Shown in pieces: positions 17,589 through 25,636 of a DNA stretch of 64,000 nucleotides. A program made the position numbers and the translations under genes. How positions within the stretch are numbered: the first letter of the stretch is position 1; every line of letters starts with the position of its first letter. The notes below the pieces were generated by a model. It worked only from the letters and a program-made list of their open reading frames with translations, did not search any database and was not told where the DNA came from. The DNA comes from Pseudomonas profundi (GTDB lineage: Bacteria; Pseudomonadota; Gammaproteobacteria; Pseudomonadales; Pseudomonadaceae). The stretch spans positions 248,001 to 312,000 of the forward strand of contig NZ_VTPZ01000002.1 in NCBI RefSeq assembly GCF_008638305.1. The letters are read 5' to 3'.

Positions 17589-18817
17589 TTTTTAAAGAGG
17601 AAAGTTCGTCCCTGGGGGACCGTTTTAGAACATTTTCGCCATGGAGGCCTGAATTTGATCTTGACGGTATGTTGCGAGGTTGGTTGTCTCTGGGTGTGAT
17701 TTGGTTCTTGGTAGGCGTGGCACTAGTGCCCTCCAGCAAGCCTTATAATCAACTCCTGATTCTGTTGTTCTGGCTTCCTGCCTTGATCATCAGCTTTCGT
17801 GAGCGAGAAGCTTTCCGCACAGTTTTTTCCGATGCGAAGCCGCTAATCGTTGGGCTTGTGCTACTTTTTGCGTGGTCCGGAATAAGCGTTCTGTGGGCGG
17901 AGAACGTCGATCCGTTCCGGGAGCTCAAGCGGTTGTTTTATGTAGTGCTCTTCCTCGCCGGGCTGGCATTTGTAGCGAGGGACAATATCAATCGATTGGC
18001 CGTGATATTGAGTGTGGCCGGAATAGGCTTGGCTGGTGCTGCACTGGTTTCACTTGTCTTGTTCTACGGCATAAGAGATATGCCTCTGACCAGCAGACTC
18101 GAGGGAGTAGGGTTGTTGGAGCATCCCATTATAGGAGGCTACCTGATAGCCATAGCTTTTCTCTGGTTGTTATCTTTACCTCCGACTTCTTTAGTCGCTA
18201 GAGTCGGGTGGATCGTTGGTCTTATTGTACTGCTTGCTTTTATCGTAATGACCCAAAGTCGGGGGTTGTGGGTCGCATTGTTGAGTGCACAGCTCGGATA
18301 TGCAATATTGCGGGGCGGGGCCATCGTTTGGATAGGGGCGGTGGTTATGATAGTTTGCGCCGGTATCGGGTTTTGGCAGTTCGAATCAATCGTTCTGCAG
18401 AGAGGCATGTCGTACCGGCCGGATATCTTTGTAGAAAGCATCCGCATGATTCTCGCGCGTCCTGCCGGGGGGCTTGGTCTGGGAGGGGAGTACGACGTTC
18501 TTATCGGTGGGTTGATTATTCCTCACAGCCACAACCTTTTTCTTCATATAGGGCTTGAGCTCGGCCTGGTTGGACTCGCTATCTGGCTTTGGATATGGGG
18601 CTGCTGTGTGAAGGCTGGTTGGCAGCATAGGGAAACTCGTTGTGGATCCGCTCTACTGAAAATAATCTTGTTCTGCACTGTAGCGTTAATGTTTGATGGG
18701 AACAGTTTATGGACAGCCCCTCGTCCGGATTGGTTTTTTTCATGGTTTCCCATTGGGTTAGCCCTCGCTGTCTTCGTCTCGGTGCGAGGAGGGGCTGAAA
18801 AGGCATGGGAAAGCTAA
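17585..18817 (+). CDS. waaL: O-antigen ligase-like membrane protein (WaaL/Wzy-C family)
   Basis: A polytopic inner-membrane protein of 410 aa with about ten to twelve hydrophobic segments. In this family it transfers undecaprenyl-linked O-antigen to the lipid A core in the periplasm. The Wzy_C region contains MTQSRGLW (near residue 226), MSYRPDIF and, in the large loop, IIPHSHNLFLH with His314 and His316; a histidine here is essential in P. aeruginosa WaaL (recalled). TTG at 17585 overlaps the upstream stop and has AAGGA nearby; no good ATG lies before the first membrane segment. An O-antigen polymerase of the same superfamily cannot be fully excluded, but the location favours ligase. Confidence 0.75.
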   Translation: MIFKEESSSLGDRFRTFSPWRPEFDLDGMLRGWLSLGVIWFLVGVALVPSSKPYNQLLILLFWLPALIISFREREAFRTVFSDAKPLIVGLVLLFAWSGISVLWAENVDPFRELKRLFYVVLFLAGLAFVARDNINRLAVILSVAGIGLAGAALVSLVLFYGIRDMPLTSRLEGVGLLEHPIIGGYLIAIAFLWLLSLPPTSLVARVGWIVGLIVLLAFIVMTQSRGLWVALLSAQLGYAILRGGAIVWIGAVVMIVCAGIGFWQFESIVLQRGMSYRPDIFVESIRMILARPAGGLGLGGEYDVLIGGLIIPHSHNLFLHIGLELGLVGLAIWLWIWGCCVKAGWQHRETRCGSALLKIILFCTVALMFDGNSLWTAPRPDWFFSWFPIGLALAVFVSVRGGAEKAWES

Positions 18818-18868
18818 TATTTAAAAATCTCCATCCTGCCGTGCACTGAAAGAAAAGGGATAGCAACA

Positions 18869-19585
18869 GTGATCATAGGAAGACAGTTCCAGAGATATAG
18901 GAAGCGATTTTTTTCGCGTTTGCAGGCTCGGTCCAGATATTTGCTTTATAAAGCTATCTACAAAAACCCGGGCGACCCCAGGAAAGAGCTGTTGATTTCC
19001 ATCGACGAAATCAAACTTTCCATAGATGATCGTAGATTATCTAGGCAGAACCCAGAGTACAAAAGAATATACAGAACAGTCAATACTGTCATTGATGGCG
19101 AGTTTTGGGAGCATGTCAAACCCCTTTCTCACGAAAGTTTGAAGTTGACGGGTTTTCGTGAGCGTTTCGTTAACGGGATGGAGTGGGAGGAGACCTCACT
19201 TTTCACAGATTATAATATGCAATTAATGAGGAAGGTAAAGGTACAAGGTTGCTATAGCTTGGATGAGCTAGTTGATTTGTATAAAAGGCAGCATGACACT
19301 CTCTACCATCGGCTGGTCGTGGAAGGAGTTAAATCCGCACGCGGCAATGTGAATATAACGCCGATATATGTTTATATTAACAAGGATGGCGAGTTTGTTT
19401 TCACGTCTGGAGGGAACCATAGACTGAACATGGCCAAGGTGATAGGGCTTAAAGCTATTCCTGTACGTGTTCGCGGGCGACACGTGGAGTGGCAGCGTAT
19501 TCGTGACGAGCTCTATAATGTGGGAAGTGCTGAGTTTTTTAATAGATATCCACATTTTGAACGTCATCCGGATCTGGTGGATTAA
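18869..19585 (+). CDS. protein of unknown function with ParB-like GNHRL motif
   Basis: A 238-aa protein not recognised as any named family. The GTG start has AGGGA 8 bases upstream. Its basic N-terminus (FQRYRKRFFSRLQARSR) lacks a signal peptide. At residues 181-200 it has GGNHRLNMAKVIG followed by AIPVRVRGRH, the pattern of ParB/sulfiredoxin-fold proteins, where this segment binds nucleotide. It follows the ligase gene by 51 bp and is among the most AT-rich genes here, suggesting acquisition with the sugar genes. It could be a nucleotide-dependent modifying enzyme or small-molecule kinase acting on a sugar or lipid; no function is assigned. Confidence 0.7.
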   Translation: MIIGRQFQRYRKRFFSRLQARSRYLLYKAIYKNPGDPRKELLISIDEIKLSIDDRRLSRQNPEYKRIYRTVNTVIDGEFWEHVKPLSHESLKLTGFRERFVNGMEWEETSLFTDYNMQLMRKVKVQGCYSLDELVDLYKRQHDTLYHRLVVEGVKSARGNVNITPIYVYINKDGEFVFTSGGNHRLNMAKVIGLKAIPVRVRGRHVEWQRIRDELYNVGSAEFFNRYPHFERHPDLVD

Positions 19586-19944
19586 ATATCATGTCCGAAA
19601 GCGCAAGGTAGCTCATTAAATCTGGAACGGCTTTTCAAATGACATGTTGGCGACAAACCCATCCCTGGACATTTTCAAGCGAGAATTAGTCTGTTGGCCG
19701 CCTATTGGTATTGTTCACAAGGTTCAGGAGTCTGTTAGCGGAGACGCTTTGTGGGCGGTGCTGAGTCATTGGGCTTCGAGGCGCCGGGGGGGGGCAACCG
19801 GTTTTGTGCGATCGCAGCGTGCAAATGGACAAGTGAACGTGAAACTACTGTATTTTCTGATTACTTCGTAGGATTCTTGAATGATGCCCTGCTTATTATC
19901 GGTTGGGAAGATGAAGCTTCGCTGGTGATCGTACTTGCGAGTGA
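19586..19944. other. gene-poor gap between the LPS cluster and the convergent kinase gene
   Basis: No gene is supported here. Two overlapping plus-strand open stretches (about 19644-19871 and 19751-20029) lie in different frames and meet around the G-tract. Joined by a frameshift at the tract they would make one longer reading. Neither translation is recognisable. The composition resembles the accessory genes on the left. The gap may hold a decayed or phase-variable gene. Confidence 0.4.
19786..19794. repeat. homopolymeric tract of nine G
   Basis: Nine consecutive G residues after gcgcc in the gap downstream of the LPS genes. Such tracts are prone to slipped-strand length change. Whether it lies in a translated frame is uncertain. 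Confidence 0.9.
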
Positions 19945-20541
19945 TTATGCATTGCCGGCCGCGAATAAAGCTTTAACTCCCGAGCTCGCCATGGCCCAAT
20001 CTTCTTCATATCGCATCAAGTGCCGATAATTTCTGGCGCGCATCTGCTGTGATAGAGGTCGGCCCAGGCAGCGCATGTCGGAAATGTCGATCAGTCCGAA
20101 CTGGTCTTCAGGGGTTAGTACGATGTTTCCCATGTGTAACGAGCGGAAATATACCCCGAGCTCGTGCAGATGGGTTATGAACTCAGCCAGCCGCGCGAAC
20201 AGCTCGGGCTGCCCTGGGGGCTGCGTCAGCTTGAGTAGCTGACGCAGGGTGAGTCCTGGAAGTGGTTCGTAGTGCACCACTGAGCGGTATGGGTTGTCCA
20301 GCCTATACAGCTGTAGTACCCGGGGACAGGGGACGTTCAGGCGTTGAAGCTCGGTCGCGTTGTCCGCGAAGCGTTTTGCTGGCGGATAGAAGGCTGTTTT
20401 GGAAAACCAGCTTTTGCGGCGAAAAAGCTTGAGAAACGTCCCGTCCGCCAAGCGCAGCACCTTTTCGCCGTACCGGTCCTTTTCTAGGACTTCTGCGTTT
20501 GCGCGCCAGCTTTCATACTGTGCCAAATCCAGTGGTTGCAT
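19945..20541 (-). CDS. kinase-like protein of the LPS locus lacking the HRD aspartate
   Basis: A 198-aa kinase-fold protein, convergent to the sugar genes and divergent from msbA, as for the small kinase-like gene beside msbA in P. aeruginosa (recalled). Lys38 in TFLKLF is the likely ATP lysine. The catalytic-loop segment reads LGVYFRSLHMGNIVL, so Ser134 replaces the usual Asp. IDISDM keeps the metal-binding Asp152. GGAAGG precedes the ATG. It could use a noncanonical mechanism, as suggested for related Kdo/InaA-type proteins, or be a pseudokinase. Some databases name relatives toluene tolerance proteins. Confidence 0.75.
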   Translation of the reverse strand: MQPLDLAQYESWRANAEVLEKDRYGEKVLRLADGTFLKLFRRKSWFSKTAFYPPAKRFADNATELQRLNVPCPRVLQLYRLDNPYRSVVHYEPLPGLTLRQLLKLTQPPGQPELFARLAEFITHLHELGVYFRSLHMGNIVLTPEDQFGLIDISDMRCLGRPLSQQMRARNYRHLMRYEEDWAMASSGVKALFAAGNA

Positions 20542-20673
20542 GCTGCCTTCCCAAGATAAAAGAGCAGTTTACAGTATCGAGCCAGGGGACTCATCCGTCT
20601 CCTTTAGGGCGGGGCGGAGTGGTGGCCTGTGCTGTGATAAACTCCGGCCCTGACTCATTACTGCGAAGCGTCT

Positions 20674-22458
20674 ATGTCGGATTCTCAGAACGAAAGCTTC
20701 ACCCGCTCCAGCGTGAGGATTTATCTCCGTTTGCTGGGCTACGTCAAGCCATACTGGATCCCCTTTGCTGTCAGCATTCTGGGGTTCATGATCTTCGCTT
20801 CAAGCCAGCCGGCGATGGCGTGGATGTTGAAATATTTCGTTGATGGTCTCACTGCAGGATCCAGTGGTGAATTTCTCGGCTACCCCCTGATCTGGGGCTT
20901 TCCTCTGTTCATTGTTCTGGTCGCGCTCTATCAGGGCGTGGGCTCTTTTCTGGGTAATTACTACATCGCAAAGGTGTCCCTGGGTATCGTGCATGACCTG
21001 CGGACGGCCCTGTTCAATAATTTTTTGACCTTGCCCAACCGTTATTTTGACAACCATAACTCGGGGCACTTGGTGTCACGGGTGACATTCAACGTGACCA
21101 TGGTTACCGGCGCGGCGACGGATGCCATCAAGGTTGTGTTCCGGGAAGGGCTGACGGTGATATTCCTGTTTGGTTATCTGCTGTGGATGAACTGGCAGCT
21201 CACGCTGGTGTTGATGGGGATTCTGCCGGTCATTGGCGTGATGGTGTCGAGCACCAGCAAGAAATTTCGCAAGCAGAGCAAAAAAATCCAGACGGCGATG
21301 GGTGACGTTACCCATGTGACGTCTGAGACCATTACCGGCTATAGAGTAGTGCGAAGTTTCGGTGGCGAGCAGTATGAAACCGAGCGATTTCACAAGGCCA
21401 GTGAAGCGAATCGTGAGCGAGGCCTGAAAATGACGCGCACGGGCGCGGTATTTACTCCCAGCCTGCAGTTGGTCACTTACGGTTCAATGGCGTTTGTTAT
21501 GTTCCTGGTGCTGCTGCTGCGCGGCGATGCCACTGCTGGCGATCTGGTTGCCTACATCACGGCAGCCGGTATGCTTCCCAAACCTGTACGGCAGCTGTCC
21601 GAAGTCAGCGCCAATATCCAGAAGGGTATTGCGGCGGCGGAAAGTATCTTCGAGCAACTCGATGAAGAGCCGGAGGTTGATACGGGTACTTACGAGTCGG
21701 AGCGGGTCAGCGGTCAGGTTGAGGTGCAGGATCTGTTTTTCAGCTACCCGGAAACGGACAAGGCTGTATTGGAAGATATCAACTTCGCTGTTGAGCCCGG
21801 TCAGATGGTCGCGCTGGTTGGCCGTTCCGGCAGTGGTAAGTCGACCCTGATCAGTCTGATTCCACGTTTTTATCAGCATAGCCGTGGCCAGATTCTGATC
21901 GATGGGGTCGAGGTGTCCAAATACCGCTTGCGTAATCTGCGTCGGCATATCGCTCTGGTCACCCAGCACGTAACGTTGTTTAACGACACCATCGCCAACA
22001 ACATTGCTTACGGCGATCTGGCTGGGGCGCCTCGTGAAGATATCGAGCGCGCTGCCCAAGCAGCCTATGCCAAGGAGTTTATCGACAAGCTGCCGAATGG
22101 TCTCGACACCATGGTTGGGGAAAACGGCGTGCTTTTGTCGGGTGGTCAGCGCCAGCGCCTGGCGATAGCTCGCGCACTGTTGAAGAACGCGCCTTTATTG
22201 ATTCTGGACGAGGCGACCTCGGCACTGGATACGGAGTCTGAACGGCACATTCAGAGCGCGCTGGACCACGTGATCCAGGGGCGCACGACGCTCGTTATTG
22301 CACATAGGCTATCCACTATCGAGAAGGCCGATATCATCCTGGTGATGGATCAGGGCAAGATAGTCGAGCGCGGCAGCCATGCTGAACTGCTGGCCCAGAA
22401 CGGCTATTATGCGCGGCTGCACAGCATGCAATTCCAGGACGACGCACCTCGCACTTAA
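20674..22458 (+). CDS. msbA: lipid A-core flippase, ABC transporter/permease
   Basis: Homodimeric ABC exporter flipping core-lipid A from the inner to the outer leaflet of the inner membrane. It is 594 aa. Six membrane segments lie in residues 1-320, and the nucleotide-binding domain follows with GRSGSGKST (Walker A), LSGGQRQRLAIARAL (signature), LLILDEATSALD (Walker B) and the H-loop AHRLSTIE. It follows the core genes and precedes hldE by 33 bp, placing export beside synthesis. Confidence 0.95.
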   Translation: MSDSQNESFTRSSVRIYLRLLGYVKPYWIPFAVSILGFMIFASSQPAMAWMLKYFVDGLTAGSSGEFLGYPLIWGFPLFIVLVALYQGVGSFLGNYYIAKVSLGIVHDLRTALFNNFLTLPNRYFDNHNSGHLVSRVTFNVTMVTGAATDAIKVVFREGLTVIFLFGYLLWMNWQLTLVLMGILPVIGVMVSSTSKKFRKQSKKIQTAMGDVTHVTSETITGYRVVRSFGGEQYETERFHKASEANRERGLKMTRTGAVFTPSLQLVTYGSMAFVMFLVLLLRGDATAGDLVAYITAAGMLPKPVRQLSEVSANIQKGIAAAESIFEQLDEEPEVDTGTYESERVSGQVEVQDLFFSYPETDKAVLEDINFAVEPGQMVALVGRSGSGKSTLISLIPRFYQHSRGQILIDGVEVSKYRLRNLRRHIALVTQHVTLFNDTIANNIAYGDLAGAPREDIERAAQAAYAKEFIDKLPNGLDTMVGENGVLLSGGQRQRLAIARALLKNAPLLILDEATSALDTESERHIQSALDHVIQGRTTLVIAHRLSTIEKADIILVMDQGKIVERGSHAELLAQNGYYARLHSMQFQDDAPRT

Positions 22459-22491
22459 CACGGCCTCAGGCCTGACTGAACGGGAATTTTT

Positions 22492-23922
22492 ATGAAGTTG
22501 ACCATGCCACGTTTTGATTCCGCGCCGGTGCTGGTGGTAGGCGATGTGATGCTTGATCGATATTGGCATGGGCCAACCCACCGGATCTCGCCAGAGGCCC
22601 CGGTTCCGGTGGTCAAGGTTGATCAGATCGAGGACCGGCCTGGTGGTGCAGGTAACGTGGCGCTGAACATCGCAGCATTGGGTGCGCCCGCCTGGCTCGT
22701 CGGCGTGACCGGCGAAGATGAAGCGGCGGTGAGTCTCCGGCAGACCTTGAACGCAGCTGGAGTCTATTGTGATTTCCAGGCGCATGCGTCGAGCCCGACG
22801 ATAACCAAGTTGCGCGTGCTGAGCCGTCATCAGCAATTGATTCGGCTGGATTTTGAAGAATCTTTTCCAACCGACGGCGCGGCAATTCTCGAGTCGGTCC
22901 GCGGGTTGCTCGACAAGGCCAAGGTCATGGTGCTGTCGGATTATGGCAAGGGTGCGCTGGTCAATCATCAAGAGTTGATTGCCCTCGCTCGCGCAAAGAA
23001 CATTCCGGTATTGGCTGACCCCAAAGGGGCGGATTTTTCTATCTATCGGGGCGCGACGCTGATTACACCAAACCTGTCCGAGTTCGAGGCAGTCGTCGGC
23101 CATTGCGTCAGCGAGCAGGAGCTGGTGGACAAGGGCATGGCTCTGATCGAGCAGCTCGAGCTGGACGCCATGCTGGTAACCCGCAGCGAACAAGGCATGA
23201 CGTTGTTGAGCAAGGGGCAGCCACCTCTGCATCTGCCCGCCCGGGCGCGTGAAGTCTTCGATGTGACAGGCGCGGGTGACACGGTTATCTCGACACTTGC
23301 CACGGCGTTGGCCGCTGGTGAGTCGTTGCCGCATGCGGTCGCGCTGTCCAACCTGGCCGCCGGCATTGTCATTGGCAAGTTGGGTACTGCAGCCATCAGC
23401 GCGCCTGAATTGCGCCGCGCGGTTCAGCGCGAGCAGGGCAGTGAGCGCGGCGTATTGGGTATCGAACAATTGCTGGTAGCAATCGAAGATGCCCGCGCGC
23501 ATGGCGAACGGATCGTGTTCACCAATGGCTGCTTCGACATCATTCATGCCGGACACGTAGGCTACCTTGAGGAAGCCCGGAGCCTGGGCGACCGGCTGGT
23601 TGTGGCCATCAATGATGACGCCTCAGTCACCCGCCTCAAGGGGCCAGGCCGTCCCATCAATGCTGTGGATCGACGCATGGCCGTGTTGGCGGGGTTAGGC
23701 GCAGTCGATTGGGTGACGTGTTTCGCAGACGACACGCCGGAGGAGCTGCTGAAGCAGATCAAGCCAGATGTGTTGGTCAAAGGCGGCGATTACAGCGTAG
23801 ATCAGGTCGTAGGCGCACCCATTGTCCAGGCGTATGGTGGAGACGTTCGTGTGCTGAATTTTGTCGAAAGCTGCTCTACCACCGCCATTGTTGAGCGTAT
23901 ACGCGAAAAATCTGATAGCTGA
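22492..23922 (+). CDS. hldE: bifunctional heptose-7-phosphate kinase / heptose-1-phosphate adenylyltransferase
   Basis: Makes ADP-D-glycero-beta-D-manno-heptose, the precursor of the heptose used by WaaC and WaaF. The 476-aa protein joins an N-terminal ribokinase-type domain ([29 protein letters not shown] with the catalytic Asp) to a C-terminal cytidylyltransferase-like domain starting near residue 340 ([20 protein letters not shown], HxGH motif). The start follows GGGA by 6 bases. It converges on the next gene, with two hairpins at the junction. Confidence 0.96.
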   Translation: MKLTMPRFDSAPVLVVGDVMLDRYWHGPTHRISPEAPVPVVKVDQIEDRPGGAGNVALNIAALGAPAWLVGVTGEDEAAVSLRQTLNAAGVYCDFQAHASSPTITKLRVLSRHQQLIRLDFEESFPTDGAAILESVRGLLDKAKVMVLSDYGKGALVNHQELIALARAKNIPVLADPKGADFSIYRGATLITPNLSEFEAVVGHCVSEQELVDKGMALIEQLELDAMLVTRSEQGMTLLSKGQPPLHLPARAREVFDVTGAGDTVISTLATALAAGESLPHAVALSNLAAGIVIGKLGTAAISAPELRRAVQREQGSERGVLGIEQLLVAIEDARAHGERIVFTNGCFDIIHAGHVGYLEEARSLGDRLVVAINDDASVTRLKGPGRPINAVDRRMAVLAGLGAVDWVTCFADDTPEELLKQIKPDVLVKGGDYSVDQVVGAPIVQAYGGDVRVLNFVESCSTTAIVERIREKSDS

Positions 23923-23964
23923 AGAGCTTTCAGCTACAGCCTGGCCAAACCCTCCGGCCAGGCT
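23916..23964. terminator. paired hairpins at the convergent hldE end
   Basis: TAGCTGAA/TTCAGCTA (23916-23936, 5-nt loop) overlaps both stop codons, and AGCCTGGCC/GGCCAGGCT (23938-23964, 9-nt loop) follows directly. Convergent genes make a bidirectional terminator plausible. T-runs are missing, so confidence is moderate. Confidence 0.45.
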
Positions 23965-24809
23965 GAACGCTCCGCTTCAATCACCCAGCCAACTTGCTCG
24001 GCCATCGCTTCACTCAGCTGAAGCTGACCGGGTTTCTCAGCGACCAGAACGCCTTTCTTCAGCATGTAAATCTGACCTGGTAGCCTACCGTTCCTCAGTT
24101 CGCATAAATATAGATCGGGTAGCTCGTAATCCAGGTGGGCTCGCAGTTCGCCGCTTTGGCTGTCTAGCACCTCGTCTGCATGCAGAGCTGTAAGCTTGTC
24201 GCATCCCTCGGGTAGCGTCAGCCGCATCGAGTAAACCAGTTGCAATGAGTTGCTGGGCAGGTGGATATAGGCGCGTGGCCGTTCGAGCAGCGGCTGGTTG
24301 CCGCAACAAACGGGGCGCGTATGTCCGCGGTCAGGAGTGAGATCGAACGCGAGATTGGTATCGACTGGCAGGTCGCTCGCATAGGGTGTTGGCAGCCAGG
24401 TTTGCTGATAACGCCCCTGGAGCCAGCCGCGCGGACCTTCGAACAACAGCTCTTCGGCAATTTCAGTCATCGCCGTCAGTAGCGGCACCCTTAATTCGTG
24501 AGCGGGCACGTAGCCGGAAATGAGCTTGAGCACCTCATCACCATGGTCAGGCCGCTCCTGGCGAACCAGTAACTTGAAATTCCGCCCTTGCCATTCAAAC
24601 GTCAGATCGACCGATACGCCGAGATTGGCGACTGTTATATCGAACTGGTGCGGGTCATCGATGGTTATCGGGACACGCAGCGCTTGCATCTGGGTAAAGC
24701 TTAGCGGACTGCCCACCGGCGTATACCGAAGCGTTTCAGGACTTGCTTGGACCCGAAGTGCCTGGGTTTTGAATACCACCGGGTTTTTTCGTGCGATGAT
24801 CCGAGGCAT
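23934..24809 (-). CDS. conserved protein of unknown function with a Nudix-like segment
   Basis: A 291-aa protein, last in a three-gene minus-strand operon, 14 bp after the aldo/keto reductase gene. The family has been labelled metal ABC transporter ATPase in Pseudomonas genomes, but no Walker A, signature or Walker B motif is visible, so that name is not supported. Residues 99-123 read G-x5-E-x9-TEIAEELLF, resembling a Nudix box with a two-residue insertion and Thr in place of Arg. The C-terminal half has the look of a Nudix-type pyrophosphatase domain, but this is uncertain. No signal peptide or membrane segment is seen. Confidence 0.65.
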   Translation of the reverse strand: MPRIIARKNPVVFKTQALRVQASPETLRYTPVGSPLSFTQMQALRVPITIDDPHQFDITVANLGVSVDLTFEWQGRNFKLLVRQERPDHGDEVLKLISGYVPAHELRVPLLTAMTEIAEELLFEGPRGWLQGRYQQTWLPTPYASDLPVDTNLAFDLTPDRGHTRPVCCGNQPLLERPRAYIHLPSNSLQLVYSMRLTLPEGCDKLTALHADEVLDSQSGELRAHLDYELPDLYLCELRNGRLPGQIYMLKKGVLVAEKPGQLQLSEAMAEQVGWVIEAERSAWPEGLARL

Positions 24810-24823
24810 CTGGCGTACCGGGG

Positions 24824-25636
24824 TTAGCGTTGGCTGCGGATTGAATCCAGTACGGTGGCTGCGGCCGCGACGTTCTGTTTCAGGTGCTCCGGGTTGATGG
24901 TGCCGATGATCGCAGCAGCAACAGCGGGATGTTCGAAAATCAGCCGTAACCCAGCGGTAACCGGGTCATCGCCCGCCAAACACAAATGGCCACTGGCCAG
25001 GGCCTTTTTAATCAGGATGCCCTTGCCATGCTTCTGAGCATAGTCGAGAACCGGGCGTTCGCTTTGTTCGTTGGCATTAAAGGTAACCATTGCACAGTCA
25101 CCACGCTCCAGGGCCTTGATTCCGCCCTCGACTGTCTTGCCGGAGAAGCCGAACGCTCTGATTAACCCGTCACGCTGACAGGCTTCAAGTTCGGCGTAGA
25201 TACCCTGGGATAACACATCGAGATCATTGCCATCCGAGTGCACGAGCACCAGATCAAGGTAGTCGGTTTTGAGCCGTTTGAGTGAGCGCTCTATGGAATG
25301 ACGGGTATGTGCAGCGCTGAAATCAAAACTGGAAACGCCGTCAGTGAATTCTTCGCCGACTTTGGTGCAGACAATCCAATCCTGGCGTTGGCCTGCGAGC
25401 AGCGTGCCCAGGCGGACTTCACTGCTGCCATAGGCAGGCGCCGTATCGATCAGGTTGATACCAAGCTCGCGCGCCAGGGCGAGCAGATCGAGCGCCTGGG
25501 CGTCGCTGGGCAAGTCAAAGGCGCTGGGGTATTTGACCCCTTGATCGCGGCCGAACTTGACCGTACCCAGCCCCAAAGGGGACACCGTTATCCCTGTGCT
25601 GCCAAGCTGTCTGTGGTGGCTGTGCAAGGTATTCAT
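24824..25636 (-). CDS. aldo/keto reductase
   Basis: NADPH-dependent oxidoreductase of about 270 aa, TIM-barrel. The N-terminal RQLGSTGITVSPLGLGTVKFG pattern, Asp-Thr-Ala-Pro-Ala-Tyr-Gly (IDTAPAYGSSEVRLG) with the catalytic Tyr, and LVLVHSDG with the family His identify it. ATG at 25636 overlaps the stop of the upstream gene (ATGA), which favours it over a GTG at 25654. Substrate is unknown. It is the middle gene of a three-gene operon also present beside hldE in P. aeruginosa (recalled). Confidence 0.88.
   Translation of the reverse strand: MNTLHSHHRQLGSTGITVSPLGLGTVKFGRDQGVKYPSAFDLPSDAQALDLLALARELGINLIDTAPAYGSSEVRLGTLLAGQRQDWIVCTKVGEEFTDGVSSFDFSAAHTRHSIERSLKRLKTDYLDLVLVHSDGNDLDVLSQGIYAELEACQRDGLIRAFGFSGKTVEGGIKALERGDCAMVTFNANEQSERPVLDYAQKHGKGILIKKALASGHLCLAGDDPVTAGLRLIFEHPAVAAAIIGTINPEHLKQNVAAAATVLDSIRSQR

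Noticed and set aside
22309-23556. A 415-codon minus-strand frame opposite msbA and hldE
   Set aside because: Mirror frame of GC-rich coding sequence, with no family features.
24261-24482. Plus-strand frame inside the Nudix-like gene
   Set aside because: Short antisense frame with no motif, weaker than the minus-strand reading.
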